A stretch of DNA of 64,000 bases. Source: Leptodactylus fallax (lineage: Eukaryota; Chordata; Amphibia; Anura; Leptodactylidae). Below the pieces are notes generated by a model, which was not told the DNA's origin, searched no databases, and saw only the letters and a list, made by a program, of their open reading frames with translations. Location: contig CAMRHE010000648.1 of assembly GCA_947044405.1 (NCBI GenBank), positions 558,001-622,000 of the forward strand. Reading direction: 5' to 3'. Position numbers and translations under genes: made by a program. Positions 24,635-36,659 of the stretch are shown here, in pieces (positions within the stretch are counted from its first letter, which is position 1; every line of letters starts with the position of its first letter).

Positions 24635-26002
24635 ATCACCTCTCCTGGGCCTCTGCTTATTATACTCTGGGGTCTGAACAGACCCAAGAGTATAATAATA
24701 GCTCATGAGTGGCGATCCCCAAAAATTTGTTGGGGCCACTATGGGACATTATACCATGTGGAGGGGCCACTATGGGACGATATGCTGTATAGTGGTGTGT
24801 TTTTGCACAGTTTTCCAATAAAAAAAGAATGATTTTTTGTGCAAAATCACACCATGTGAATGCAGCTTTACATTAAAGTAAAACTACAAGTGGCCTAGTA
24901 CTGGATGCAGCTGCATCCAGATACATAGTGTGCCCCCACCCTAAGGGTGCTTCCACGCGGTGCTCCTGGATGCATACATTAACCACTAACTGAGGCTGTG
25001 CATGTACATCCATTGCTTGAAATAGGAAAATACAGCTGCGTTCCAGGAAATAGCAGTAAACGCATATGTTCAGAAGCATCTGGTGGCAGCACTTGTGTGT
25101 TATGGCTTGTGGTATATGACTTTAGTATAGGGGTCGTCAGACCTACAATTATTGCTCAGCACTCCAAGTATCACATCTTTGATTTTTTTTATTTAAATCA
25201 GCACGCCGTAAAAAAAAAAAAAAAAAAGGTTGCCCACCCCGTGCTACACATTCAGCATTAGTTGAGTGTCTTTTCTAATAGACGGTAGGGGTTAACAGAG
25301 TATTCTCATCTTTCTCAACCTTTTCATTTTTTTTTTTTTTTTTTTAGCTCACAAATCTGTCTTTTTTTTTTCCCCATTAAACATAAACAAGGTTCACCCC
25401 ATCCATATACTTACCAATATGTCTCTGCTATTTGGCCGTACTGTCCCACACCTCATTTCCCTAGCTTATGGGCTTTAGTCAGCTTCACATAACCAGTAAG
25501 TCGCCAAGTGCACTGAAATGTGTGCTCCCAATGCTGTGATGTATAGTAATACATACAGCATCGGCAATACAATGAAGTGAGCAAAATCTTCCAACAGTAA
25601 TGTAATGATACTGACAGCGATGTGCAGAAAACAGCAGAACAGAATGGCTCCCAGACTACTGTCCATGCCTGTCCTATTCACTTCTGTAGCAGATGAGAGG
25701 AGTAGGGGAGCGCTACTGCGCATATGCAACCAATGTGCGCTCCCAATAACCCAATGCATCTGCCCAAGAACAGAAGAATTTAAGTATTGGCAAATATTCA
25801 CAACTTACCATAAAGGATGGACTGAAGATCATTTAGTAATAACACTATAAGGAACTAAAACTTGTACAAAACTAAACAATTAAATGTTTTCAAAATAAAC
25901 CTGTGACATAGACAAATAGGATGACATCACACACATCCACAACATATTTGCAGGGGCCAAATATTGTGACATTTTCCAAGAAGTGAAATTGAGCTTTCCT
26001 AC

Positions 26003-26094
26003 CTTTAGCATGATCCTTGTCGAGTTGGTTTGCGATTTTCTTCCACTCCTCAATTTTTCCTTCTAGGGGGTTTATTAAGCTGTCACTCAATGCT
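26003..26094 (-). CDS. MTSS1-like: MTSS-family I-BAR protein, internal coding exon
   Basis: This 92-bp exon follows a ttctctgcag acceptor and precedes a gtagga donor. It encodes ALSDSLINPLEGKIEEWKKI followed by ANQLDKDHAK; the first base completes Val and the last begins Glu. LINPL, EEWKK and ANQLDKDHAK are characteristic of the MTSS I-BAR domain and separate it clearly from BAIAP2/IRSp53-type IMD proteins. SLINPL matches MTSS2, while EEWKK matches MTSS1. In related I-BAR structures this part contributes to the central helix pair of the dimer. Confidence 0.97.
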
Positions 26095-26804
26095 CTGCAG
26101 AGAAGAGAAACATAATTAAAAGAAAGTCAAAGAGCAAGAGGAGTCAACACTAAGCAATGAGGCAGACTAGCCATTATCCAATTCTCACTTGGAAACCCCC
26201 GGGACACAAGTCACCACAACTGTACCAGCTGGAAAGTTCACTAAAATGCAGACAAAATGTGGAGTCATTCTGCACAACTGGACCATAGGAACCTCTCAAT
26301 GGTCTGTGGTCATGTCATTCATTAAGATAATCGTATCACATTGTAAGCACCATGTGAAGCATTTTATTTTACCGTAAATACTTATCGGTCCCATTAGGTT
26401 GATTTTCAGAAAAAAACCTTCCGAGGCTATAGTGGTATGTTCACATAATGCATTTAAAAATTTGCAAAAATTCAAGACTGAACCTCTGATTTCCACTGCA
26501 GCTATTCTCCGAATGAGCAGTTTGCGTTGATAGGATCTGCATGAAGATGAATTCCATTGTCCTTCATTGGGAAATAACCTTATGATTTCTACCAGGCACA
26601 GGCAACTAGAAATTTACTTCCACAGCAGAAAAAAAAGCCAGAAATCTATGTGGAATTTTACCTATGCATGTGAACAGTATTGCAGAAACTCAAATGCCTG
26701 GGATGTGGATTGCACAAAGCAGAACATGCAACGAAATCAAAGTGGAATTCTGTTGTGTGAAAAAGTTAAAGGAGTTTTTCAGGCTTATAAATTGATAACC
26801 TATC

Positions 26805-27165
26805 CTTAGAATAGGTCAGCAATTAAAGATCTGCAAGGCCTGACATGCAGGTCATCTAATGTTTGAAGAGTGTTCTGGTGAGTGCTGCAGCCTCTTCAAT
26901 ACTTACTCAGCACAGGGCCATACATTTGTACTGCGCCTGTGCTTGGTATTGCAGCTTAGCTCATAAACTTGACTGCAAATTGGACTGTGCATGGGACTGA
27001 GCTGAGATTGTGAGGTGACTAATGAACAGGAGGTCACATGGCCTGTGAAGAGGAAGCGCCACTGCAGTTTTAAACAGCTGATCTGCAGGTGTCCCAACCT
27101 TAAGTTTCTTTAATTGATGGTCCATCCAAAAAATTGGTTATGAATTAAAAGGTCATGGAAAATCC
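26805..27165. repeat. Dispersed 'gaataggtcagcaat' repeat copy
   Basis: The ordered blocks are atccttagaataggtcagca, gaagagtgttctggtgagtg, tgtgcttggtattgcagctt, ggcctgtgaagaggaagcg and aaacagctgatctgcaggtg, followed by a weak ttgatggtccatcc end. It is the same family as 10795 and 18735. Boundaries are approximate. Confidence 0.55.
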
Positions 27166-27230
27166 ATTTAAATGAGTGCCCACCCCTACGGTCGATCGGC
27201 ACTTGTGGGCAGATCATCTGTGCTTGTAAG

Positions 27231-27480
27231 GCTAGGTTCACACGTGCACCTGATCTCCGCTCCAAATCTCCGTTCCCCATTCCACTTTAAAAATGTGAAG
27301 AGAAAAGTCCTGCAAGCAGGACTTCTCTCTGCAATGTTCCGCATTTTTCGGGCGGAAACCCGGCGCACCCCATTATAGTCTATGAGGTCCACGGGTAACC
27401 GCTTTTTTAAGCGGATTAGGTTTCCGTTCCCCAAGCAGACCCCACGAACGGAAAACCCGAACGCAGGTGTGAACCTAGCG
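27231..27480. mobile_element. 'Gctaggttcacac' miniature inverted-repeat element
   Basis: The 250-bp element starts gctaggttcacac and ends gtgtgaacctagc, perfect 13-bp inverted ends. The interior has further pairing (aagtcctgcaagcaggactt is itself a hairpin) and the recurrent phrase cattatagtctatgaggtcc. Related copies with 'tataatgggg' lie at 29653, 49019, 52679 and 62360. It is non-coding, and no clear target duplication is seen. Confidence 0.75.
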
Positions 27481-28650
27481 TCAAAGACCCTTTACTCACA
27501 CCCTGCCTTTGAGTCACTTTAATGCAAAAAAAATTATGCCAACTAGGACATGTGAAAAGAGGCCTAGTGTTTTTTGTGTCGCACCACCCCAATCATGTTA
27601 TTCAGCAAGATATAATATTTTGTATCCTCTAATGTCACTCAGACAGGACATAGATCTTGTTAGCGATTATAATATTTGACCAGGGGCTCTTCAGTAAGAT
27701 GACACTTACTATGTTTGCTTAGAGCAGCTGGTTTGTACAACGTGTTGAAACACACTCTTGAAACTTGCCATCTCATCAATGCACAAAATGAATAGGCACA
27801 GACACAAATACAACCATGACACTACAAGACATTACACTGCAACGTATAAAAGAAAAATACTCTAAATAGTCAAGACATTTTCAAGCAGCAATTTCCTCGA
27901 GGTCAGTTGACGCCAGAAGACTCCAAACAATTACTGGAGGACATGACATGAGGAGAACGTCTTTTAAGTGGGTAGAAACCGAAAGATTTATTGTGAGCTC
28001 AGAAAGTCGCTCTTCACTGCCTCATCTATAAATAGCTGGAAGAACCTTATATCAACTGCAGGGTTTCTGGATTCCCTTTATAGGCACTTCTACCATGAGA
28101 TTTGTGTGGGGAGGAAACATGCCAGTAATAGAGTTGGCCATCATAGCATACTATGACCTTGCCCTACATCTTTAGTGCCACTTTCCATCACTTCTAAGAT
28201 TCACGGATGGTCAGTTTTCTAACAGGCACTATGGTTTCAACAAACTTTGCATAAATTAACAGTACAGGCAATTGTAAGAAAGTCTGTAATAAAACAGAAA
28301 AAAATGGCTCTTTCTGCTACTACCAGGAGAATACTACTACTATGGAGAGGAGAGGGAAAAATTAGTAGGAAGTGCAAGAGATGAGAAAAGAAAAACAGGA
28401 TTAATATGATACTGGAGCTATAAAGGATCTTTCTATCACAACCAAAGTATGAGTATGAAAGAGAGTTATACAGCAGATTCTCCTGCACTCACTGTGAGCA
28501 GTGTATGGCAGCTAGTTTTTGCCCACCAACACAGAGAGAAGCAAATTACAGATATAGCAGACAGGGGTAAGAACTGCAGAATATATATGTCTCTGTCTAA
28601 TGAAACGACAAGCATGTTCCAAGTCTTCTGAGGCTTTGCCATATTATGGC

Positions 28651-29036
28651 TTGCTTTAAATGGGTTGTCTAGGATTTATTTACAAATATTTAGAGCAAGG
28701 AATGGGGTAGAATAAAACACAAAAGGAAATCTATACTAACCACTTCAATGCCTTGCACCTGCCAGTCTCTGCTTACTTCCTACACTGGTGACATCACAGT
28801 CACTGGCCTTAGCAATCACGTGCCATACATGCCAGCATCACCACTGTGGCCATTGACTGGCTGCAGCTCCTACATCATATACAGCATGTTGTCAGTGCAG
28901 AAAACAGATCACCAGGGACCACCAAAGTGTCAGCTCTGGTCCAAAAGGGAGTTAAACAGATATGTAAGGCTTATTTTAATTTTACCCCATTCCCTCCTCT
29001 TGTCTACATTTTTGTGAAACCCCGACAACCCCTTGC
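28651..29036. mobile_element. Miniature element with 'aaatgggttgtc' ends
   Basis: The left end tttaaatgggttgtctagg (28657) is inverted relative to ccccgacaaccccttgca (about 29019-29036). The interior is non-coding and includes gtgacatcacagtcactgg. It probably belongs to the TTAA-flanked class, but the target site is not clean. Confidence 0.45.
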
Positions 29037-29652
29037 AAAAAACAAAGCACTTGCAGATCTGAATGGACTGAAAGGTCCGCTCCATGCCATCATACTGGCA
29101 TAGTGGCATCTGGGGTCTCCTGAAGCCATCAGTGGAACTCCAACCTGGGCATAATATAGTCACTTGTGACAGACTGAGACTACAAGACATAGACAGACTA
29201 CATGGCATAGAACTGAGCTAAGCGTAAACATACTGCAGGAAGCCTTGTATATCCACCAGGCAGATTAGTCACTAAAGGGTTATTCTCTAAGACAGCTTTC
29301 TTGTGGTTTGAGGCCATGACTGGACGGCCGTTGCTGAATGACGTGCAGACACTGACATCTTCTATGCCTACTAATCATATGACAGTAGTCTCACATCATC
29401 ATTGCCTTGTGAAGAGAACTTATCCGGAATGTCATGACATCATCCAGACATGGAGAGAACCACAACATTAACATGGAAACATAAATGTACACGCTTAAGG
29501 CGGCAAAAATAATTACCATTTATAACACATCAAAGGTTATTTTCTATTGTGTAATTTCTGCTGTACCAAAAGCACAATGCAGGCTGCTGTAAATGGTGGA
29601 TTGCAATATGTAAATTTCACTTCCCCCAGCTGAACTAGTCTATGCCAGTTAC

Positions 29653-29880
29653 ACTAGGTTCACATCTGCACCAAGCTCTCAGTCGTTTGGGTCTACCATG
29701 AGACATGAACAACAGAGAGCCGGAACGCTGTTTTAGCGGTTACATATGGACACTGGCGGACTCCATTGACTATAATGGGGTCTACCAACTCAAAACAAAC
29801 TGGTGGAGACAAAAGTCCTCCGTGCAGGTTTCTGCAACCGGGTCTCCAACGGAAACTTCAGCACAGTGGTTACCTTAGTC
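29653..29880. repeat. 'Ctaggttcacatctgc' element, one end degraded
   Basis: The copy begins ctaggttcacatctgcacc and contains ttgactataatggggtctac and aaaagtcctccgtgcaggtt, which match other members. The right inverted end is not recognisable. Confidence 0.5.
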
Positions 29881-30065
29881 TTCGACTGCAAGTCTGCTGG
29901 CAGCTAACCCATGGTGACTTACAGTTGTAGCACAGTGGATTGGATTTAACAAATCCCACTTTGAACCTGCTGAATGTCATTTATTTCTGCAGATTTCAAC
30001 TTCTGCCATGCAAAGGTTAAAGGCTGTAGGGGGGCTGCAGAGAAATGTTTTTGCTGTGTGTGACC

Positions 30066-30241
30066 TTACCCAGGAGTTTGTCAGGAGTAAAATATAGATG
30101 ACTTCGGGTATGTTCACATGGTGGAAAATGAAGAGAAATTCCTCTTCATTTTCTTACCCAGGAGTTTGTCAGGAGTAAAATATAGATGACTTCGGGTATG
30201 TTCACATGGTGGAAAATGAAGAGAAATTCCTCTTCATTTTC
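30066..30241. repeat. Perfect 88-bp tandem duplication
   Basis: The unit 30066-30153 is repeated immediately at 30154-30241 without a difference. Each unit contains an 11-bp perfect inverted repeat with a 6-bp loop (aaaatgaagag...ctcttcatttt). Perfect identity points to a very recent event, or to an assembly artefact. Confidence 0.95.
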
Positions 30242-30905
30242 TGCCGCCGTATATTCGGTGGTGATCTACCCGCGACCAGGGCTGTGGAGTCGGTACGCCA
30301 AAGCCCCGACTCCGACTCCTCAATTTCCCCTGACTCCGACTCCAACTCCGACTCCGATTCCACCAAAATAGGCACCGACTCCGACTCCACAACTCCGACT
30401 CCACAGCCCTGGACTGCTAAACCTTATAGGTTCACTCAGAACTCAGTCTCATCATTATATGAGGAATAGAACAGACCTTTACAGGACATTTCATCATTTT
30501 CAACATTTCATCATTTTCCCAAATTCTTATGAAAATATATTCAGCACATACTGCATTGTACTACTAACTGTACCAATTTATCATATATTTTGGGAGTCGG
30601 AGTCGGTCCATTTTATACTGACTCCGACTCCACCAAAATAGGCACTGACTCCGACTCCGACTCCACAGCCCTGCCCGCGACGGGATGCCGATGCAGGGTA
30701 TTCTGCTGCTGATTAGACCCAGATGAATGGGTCTAATCAGCAGGGAGTCTCGAGCCGCAGCAAGATCGAGCAGGACGCTTATTTTTCTGCATCCTGCTAT
30801 GAGCTCTATCTCCCACTGAAAACAATGGAAGGCAGATTACGGGTGGACTAGGCAGTGGATTCGCGGGCAGAATGCGCCCCCAAATCCGTGGTGTGAACTA
30901 AGCCT
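30108..30905. repeat. Dispersed repeat interrupted by a hAT-type element
   Basis: Without the 30277-30673 insertion and one 88-bp unit, the sequence runs from gggtatgttcacatgg through ctgctgattagacccagatg, gatcgagcaggacgcttatt and ccaaatccgtggtgtgaac. A second copy lies near 39290-39515 and shares the 'gaacaggacgcttatttttt' block. The ends gttcaca / tgtgaac are inverted. Non-coding. Confidence 0.55.
30269..30681. mobile_element. hAT-type non-autonomous element with 8-bp target duplication, nested
   Basis: The 397-bp element 30277-30673 starts cagggctgtggagtcgg and ends ccgactccacagccctg, perfect 17-bp inverted ends. Perfect 8-bp repeats CCCGCGAC flank it (30269-30276, 30674-30681). The interior contains two clusters of 'gactccgactcc' hexamer repeats, one near each end, and AT-rich filler, with no coding capacity. 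The element split another repeat, so it is the younger of the two. Confidence 0.88.
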
Positions 30906-30907
30906 TA

Positions 30908-31170
30908 CTCTTAGGATAGGTCATCAATATCATATTGGCAGGTCTGACACCTGGGAACCCCACAGATTCCACAGGGTATGTGATCACTTCCTTCAATGAA
31001 ATAGTGACTGGAGCTGAACTGCAATACCAAGCTGGTATACAATGTATGACACTGTGCTTGGTAAGTGGTCAAGAGGTTGTAACACTCATCCTCACGCTGT
31101 GGTCTCTTCAAACAGCTGTCACCTCCATCAAACTGATATGGATGATCTATCCAATATTTTAGTCCTAGAA
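30908..31170. repeat. Dispersed 'ggataggtcatcaatat' repeat copy
   Basis: The copy runs from taggataggtcatcaatatc through ggtctgacacctgggaaccc, gctgaactgcaataccaagc, tcttcaaacagctgtcacc and gatgatctatccaatatt. The ends are inverted relative to each other. It is the same family as 10795, 18735 and 26805. Confidence 0.6.
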
Positions 31171-31617
31171 AACCTAGACAACTCTTGGACAGGTGTGGCC
31201 CAGTGTCTTGGAAGAAAACATTGTTGTTCTTCTAACCCTGTACAAACCTTTAACACAGTTTTATTGTAGTTAGCACAAGCCATCATCCATCGTGTGATGT
31301 GTCTTCATGTTATCAAGATTTACACACCCAAGAAATGATCAACATTTACTCACCTCATGCACTAAAAGTCAGTCTGTCCAAGATAACAATCCAGACAAGG
31401 AAGGTAACCAGAAACTCTATAGGTGTGTATGTTGCATGAGAGATTTATAGAGGAAACACCAATCTAATAATAGCACGAAGTGTCCCTACCTAGCACTACT
31501 AATAGTGCAACTCCAGCCAAGACCTGAAAACTAACCACCGCCCTTGAAGTATTTACAACACTAAAAATACTCATTGTATTCACGTATGCCTGTTCAATAT
31601 TCTCAATATTCAACTAA

Positions 31618-31923
31618 GGTTAAGTTCACATCTGTGCTGGTGTCTTTGTTGGAGACTCAGGTGCAGAGTCTGCTGAAAATCGTTGGAAAACAAAGTCCTG
31701 CAAGAAGGATGTTCTAGTATTACTGCTGTCACAGTGGTATCAACAATCACATCTGCATCCGAAACCCGTCAGTACTCGGACACAGTGACGGACCTACTAA
31801 TATGTCAAATTGGTCAGACAGACACAGACAGTATCGGTCATGTAATAGATACAGCCCTTCACGGTTCTGCTACTATGATGGAGCAGAGCAATGGAAATGA
31901 CAAACCTAAATGTGAACAGGGAC
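31618..31923. repeat. Degraded 'gttcacatctgtg' element
   Basis: The left end aagttcacatctgtgctggtg and right end cctaaatgtgaacagggac are inverted relative to each other. The interior has aaagtcctgcaagaaggatg. It resembles the 27231 and 52679 elements but is more diverged. Confidence 0.45.
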
Positions 31924-33168
31924 TCTCATCTGAGGAAAACCCTTTTCAAATGCGGTTCCAGGGATGATCAGCTTTTGTAACTCTGGCAAATGTAGTATTG
32001 GCCAGTACGTAGAGCTCATTGAAATAAATGGCAGGCCATGCAATATAATGTTGGCTTATACAGTAATGATGTCCATATGTTCTAATAGGGGTTGAGAGCA
32101 TGGGTTGTCTTCATGAGACAAACCCTTTTCCATTAAAAATTAACAATCTAATTACATTAATGTGGTGTTATCACACTATTACATTGGGGCGTCCAGGAAG
32201 CTGGGACTAAGGGCATAGCTATAGGGACTGCAGTGGTAGCAGTTTGTTTCTGGGCCTTGGATCTTGAGGGGCTCCCAAAGGTCCTTCTGCCACATAAAAT
32301 ATGCCACTATTCTAAATGGTACAAAGTAGGTAGGAGCCCCATTAAAGATTCTGCATTAGAACCTTCAAGTTACACCTCTGGCTGGGACCCTCAACCCTTC
32401 TTGGTTAATGGGCAGACCTCTTCTACTCTATGAAGTCCAGGTTGAAGGCCACCTCCTTCCCACTGCTCATGCCTCCTTCATTTACAATCAGGACTACATT
32501 CTAACTTCTGTTGGTTGCCTACTAGAAACTATCTACAACTCCTTGCTCCTTAACATGGGTGCCAAGAATTCTCAAAGTACAGAGAAGACTAGGAGAAGTT
32601 TGTTATGATTGTTATGTTATTTATGGAAAAAAAAGTTTTCAATTCTAGTTTTTCACTGAATTTATGGCACAGCAGGCTTCACTTACAGCTTCATGAACTT
32701 TATTCAACTTAAAGTTCTTAAGTCACAGGATATCTCATGTTTAGCAAGAGAATTCAGGCCTCCCAAATAACCCTCAGTGTGAATGCTATGTAAAGAAATG
32801 AAGACGCCAAGATCCACAAGAAACAGCTACTTCCTTAGCATTCTGTAGACATATGGAGAATAGTGAGGCAAGCATATAGACACTTGCATTGCTAAGTTTA
32901 TATCCAAACTAATTAAATGAATAAAGCACCTATAAAATAAGAAACAGCTAACATGACATCAATGTGGGCAATAAAATTATATGTAGGGAATAAAGAAAGT
33001 CACCCACATTTACTCATAAATAGCGGACTACAACTTTTCAGGAGAAGCAGATACACTCTCTGTCCCAGGGCTCCTCCTGTATTCCAGCATATGTGTGCAC
33101 TACAGGGCAACACGATAAGTAAGCAGAGAACAGAGTATATTGGCATCTCGTACATATAGGACACTTAC

Positions 33169-33253
33169 ACTGTTAGGTGCTTCAGCCGAGACTCAATGTT
33201 CCTATGTCTCATACACATCCTGGTCAATGCAGAACCTATTTCTTTTGTAGCTC
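33169..33253 (-). CDS. MTSS1-like: MTSS-family I-BAR protein, internal coding exon
   Basis: This 85-bp exon lies between a ctattccag acceptor and a gtaagt donor. It reads GATKEIGSALTRMCMRHRNI followed by ESRLKHLT and two bases of a Val codon. The block IGSALTRMCMRHR is identical to human MTSS1 and MTSS2 as I recall them and is diagnostic for the family. GAT at the start resembles MTSS2 and EIG resembles MTSS1. The following SRLKHLT differs from the RQFSS/RQFTN of the two known paralogs. The segment is a central I-BAR helix. Phases on both sides fit the neighbouring exons. Confidence 0.96.
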
Positions 33254-33336
33254 CTGGAATAGAGAAGAAAAATAATCAAGTTTTCCAAAGCTCTAGATTG
33301 CATAGGCAAATATATACATCTTATCGTACATTTACA

Positions 33337-33373
33337 TCTATCTATCTATCTATCTATCTACCTACCTATCTAC
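33337..33373. repeat. (TCTA)n microsatellite
   Basis: About nine tetranucleotide units, the last with a T-to-C change, lie 84 bp upstream of the 33169-33253 exon. Confidence 0.9.
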
Positions 33374-33934
33374 AATTCTGTATTAGTAAAATAGCTTTCT
33401 AGTTCTTTGTTTCCCACGAACGGTCCTAGGGAAGGGTCACTTTCACAGTAGAGATGGCAGCATGATCTATAGCGCTCACCAAGAATTATGGAATTCTTTG
33501 GTGGTGCCTTTAAACCAAGCTTAATTTTAGATATGGATAGAGGTTACCACACTGCTGATTGACAGACTTATCCTTATGCACAGGACTAGGGAAAAAACTG
33601 TCAACCAGCAGCCACTGGGCAGTTAGATCACATTTCTACATCAGCATGTGCACCACTACTTCATGTTGTCCTCAGAGAGGCCACCACCAAGTAGGTGACA
33701 GATTAATGTACTAGATATAACTGGATGAAGTGACCCTCCCCTACCCTCATTTTCTCTACATATTACACAGCCCCGTACTCCATACACAGTAACATTCAGT
33801 GAGAGGCAGAAACAGCTCTCAATACAGAAACAAGGGAAAGAGTGAAAAAATGCAGGATTTCACAGAAAGGATCCAAAATTTGTTAATAAATTATATTAAA
33901 AATTAATGAATGACACAAATATTGCCAGAAAATC

Positions 33935-34155
33935 AGAAGTTGTCCGAAAGTTTAGTTACGCTTTAATGGTTTCTATCATGTCCCCACTTTCCCTTCTTTC
34001 CTTAAAGCTATACAGATTAAGTTCTTTAAGCCTCTCCAGATCCTCCACCATTTTTGTAGCCCGCCTTTGTACTCCTTTTATTTTATCTATGTGTTTTTGT
34101 AGGTGAGGTCTCCAGAACTGGACACAGTATTCCAGTTGTGGTATCACCAGCATCT
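33935..34155 (-). pseudogene. CR1/L2-type LINE reverse-transcriptase fragment
   Basis: The minus strand reads VIPQLEYCVQFWRPHLQKHI, then DKIKGVQRRATKMVEDLERL and KELNLYSFKERRESGDMIET. This is the C-terminal 'LEYCVQFWSPH..I..VQRRATKMI..L..EERL..L.L.SL..RR.RGDLI' region of CR1/L2-group reverse transcriptases. The fragment starts and ends without the rest of the protein. It is a 5'-truncated or eroded insertion with no independent function. Confidence 0.85.
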
Positions 34156-36296
34156 GCCACGGGCAACTATTACATTTTTACATCTCATTGAAGGTATCAA
34201 ATTGGGTTACTACTGATTCTGTATCCAGAAGATGCAAGAAAGATCATTCCCAGAATCCTTTTCTGCATAAACTACAAAGTTATACTGCAGCTACTGTGGC
34301 TATAGTCTATTGTATAGTCGTACAGGCTTGACTTTAGAGATCATATCATAAATAACAGCATCTATCATACTAGATGAACTGGATTTGCAAGTTTGGTAGC
34401 TAAGCAGGAACGGGAACATTTCCAGTGTCTCCTCAGCTGGTACCCTATATGTTAAAACCCCAATCATCTACCAGCAAACATTCCCATAGTCAGCCACATA
34501 AAACACTGAAAAGATACACAATGGGGTTTTGTGCCTAGCAGCCTTCATGTAAAATAGCCTAAAATAAAAGCAGGCCACGATGAGCAAACAAACAATATAA
34601 CAAATGGCTTGGCAGGGCAGCTCCTAGTCAAATAGCCTGGGCGAGGGCCCAAACCCTGTCTGTTATTGTAATCTACCTGGGTGCATTGCACAACCAAATG
34701 AGAGTGTATAAGGAGCCATCCAAAATAAAGAGCACTTAATCCAGAAATCAATTTCATATGCTGGCTAAATAAATCCCAGCAGAGACAGAGGTCAGAGCCT
34801 CACAATGTGCTCATTTGTCTTATGGGTGGGATGGAGCAGAAGACTGAAGACTGTAGATCTCTAACCATGGGAACGGAGATGGTACCAACCACATGCTCCA
34901 ACTTTCAGAGAATTACGTGGTCAGTGCGAAAAGAAGGATCAGAACTCGATGGCCTGCAAGACTTTAAAACAAAAAAGAGCAAATACCCCAGAGACTTTTA
35001 GATCGCAACAATTTTGATAGGATCTAATGAAAGGTAATGTCTACTGCATCAGTCAGATCCTTGCCTTTGAGCAGAGTCAAAGATGTTGGTCGGCTGCCGC
35101 TACAGCCAAACATACACATGAAAACTAATAACTTCCAGACAATGATAGCTCTATATTTATCCCACGTATATGACTAGCTTTATATGGTCTGGAGGCCACG
35201 TGACATCTGCTGTTCATCATACATTACAGAGCTATAGCAGGAGGCCTCATAGATTGCAACACAGATGGAGAATTGCTTCCTGATGAAGGATTTTTTAAAA
35301 TATGTCTCCCCACAATCCCTTGCATTGCTACACTCCCCGATATGGGAGGAACACAAAAATCTTAGTTCATCCTGAGCTTCCTGGTTCAGGCATAGAACAG
35401 AGGCTAGGTTCACATCTGCGTCAGAGAGTCCACCTAAAATCGTCAGAGAGGAAAGTCCTGCACAGAGGACTTTTCTCTCCCCGCCAGTTTCAGTAAACCT
35501 GACGAACCCAACTGGCTAGTATACCCTAATTTGCATCATCACTAAAAGAGCTTATATCTTTGGAATGGCTGAATAGATTTGGATAAACAAAATACAAAAA
35601 TTCTCGGTGACAGCGCCTATCAAATGCTGTATGTCATTGGGCTATTCAGACCTGGAGACAGGTCCTCTGTAAATGAATGGCTATCCATAATGTACAGGCC
35701 ATATCCACTGACACCAAAATTATAGGATGTTTTACCAATGGAGCTTACAGAGATGTCCACAGAATCTGCCAGAACCTGCAGTAACTGTTCACATTAGCCC
35801 ATCCAGAAGCTAGGATGTCCATACAACCTTCTGTGTAGATGATCATACATAAAGAGTGGGGGTAAAAGATATCTCAGACAAGGACCAAATATCAGAAGTG
35901 ACTTATAAGTACAACAAAGCTTGGATTTCATATAGGACCATGGCTCAACTTTCTATGCGGAGTTCAGTTAACATTGATTATAAAGTTGTTAAAGCCACTG
36001 ACAATTTTTGAAGTTACTTTTTGGGCAGTAGAAGTCATCTGAGAGGTGTCTCCGAGGAGTCACTGCTTCTTTCAGCATCATCGTTACAACTATTCCGTTA
36101 AACAGTTATTCAGGTATAAATAAAACAGGCACTGTGTGTGAATCACGCTCAACCGCCAACATTTCCATGAATAAATAGAGGGAAATTCCAGTCTGGTATA
36201 TTCTGTTCCGAGTATTACTGAAGTTATGTTTTTAAGCTGCGTACACAAGTTCCATGTCTACAAACTATTTTTATAGTGAAAATTAGAGAAACAGGG

Positions 36297-36405
<109 letters not shown>

Positions 36406-36483
36406 TTTGTTTTCTAGGTAGTTCTGTAGGTTTGGAAACATAGGCAAATGCTGGCTATCCATCTACACCACCATTATTACTGA

Positions 36484-36545
36484 CAATATCTGTAAAGCGC
36501 TATGGAATATGATGGCGCTATATAAACAAAATAAATAAAATAAAT
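36484..36545 (+). repeat. L2/SINE-type 3' tail
   Basis: The sequence atctgtaaagcgctatggaa, tatgatggcgctatataaac and then (aaat)n-like filler is the recurring 3' tail of the L2-related frog repeat. A similar tail lies near 48896. Confidence 0.65.
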
Positions 36546-36659
36546 TCTATAATATCTTTATATTACATGGATAACATGAATAACTAACAAAATGGTCCAG
36601 ACTTAACCCTTCACAAGATGCCACAACAGAGCGGAGCATCTGGAGCCTAAATTTATTTA

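Larger units (their letters stand above)
21114..26002 (-). other. Intron of 4,889 bp
   Basis: This intron separates the 21039-21113 and 26003-26094 exons. It contains a palindromic element (22120-22455), a SINE-like element (22755-22980), a miniature element (23564-23882), a hAT-type element with target duplication (23917-24229), a TA microsatellite (24586-24631) and T/A runs near 25180-25370. The sections 21130-22100 and 25380-25990 show nothing I recognise. Confidence 0.7.
26095..33168 (-). other. Intron of 7,074 bp
   Basis: This intron separates the 26003-26094 and 33169-33253 exons. It is rich in repeats: dispersed copies at 26805-27165 and 30908-31170, 'ttcacat' miniature elements at 27231-27480, 29653-29880 and about 31618-31923, an element at 28651-29036, and a nested complex at 30066-30905. 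The sections 27500-28640 and 32000-33160 show nothing I can name. Confidence 0.7.

Noticed and set aside
30186..30469. Frames with Asp-Ser or Thr-Pro repeats
   Set aside because: They translate the 'gactcc' hexamer repeats of the hAT-type element, not a repeat protein.
33337..33373. Possible CRISPR-like or regulatory array of short repeats
   Set aside because: It is a plain TCTA microsatellite with no spacers, in vertebrate DNA.
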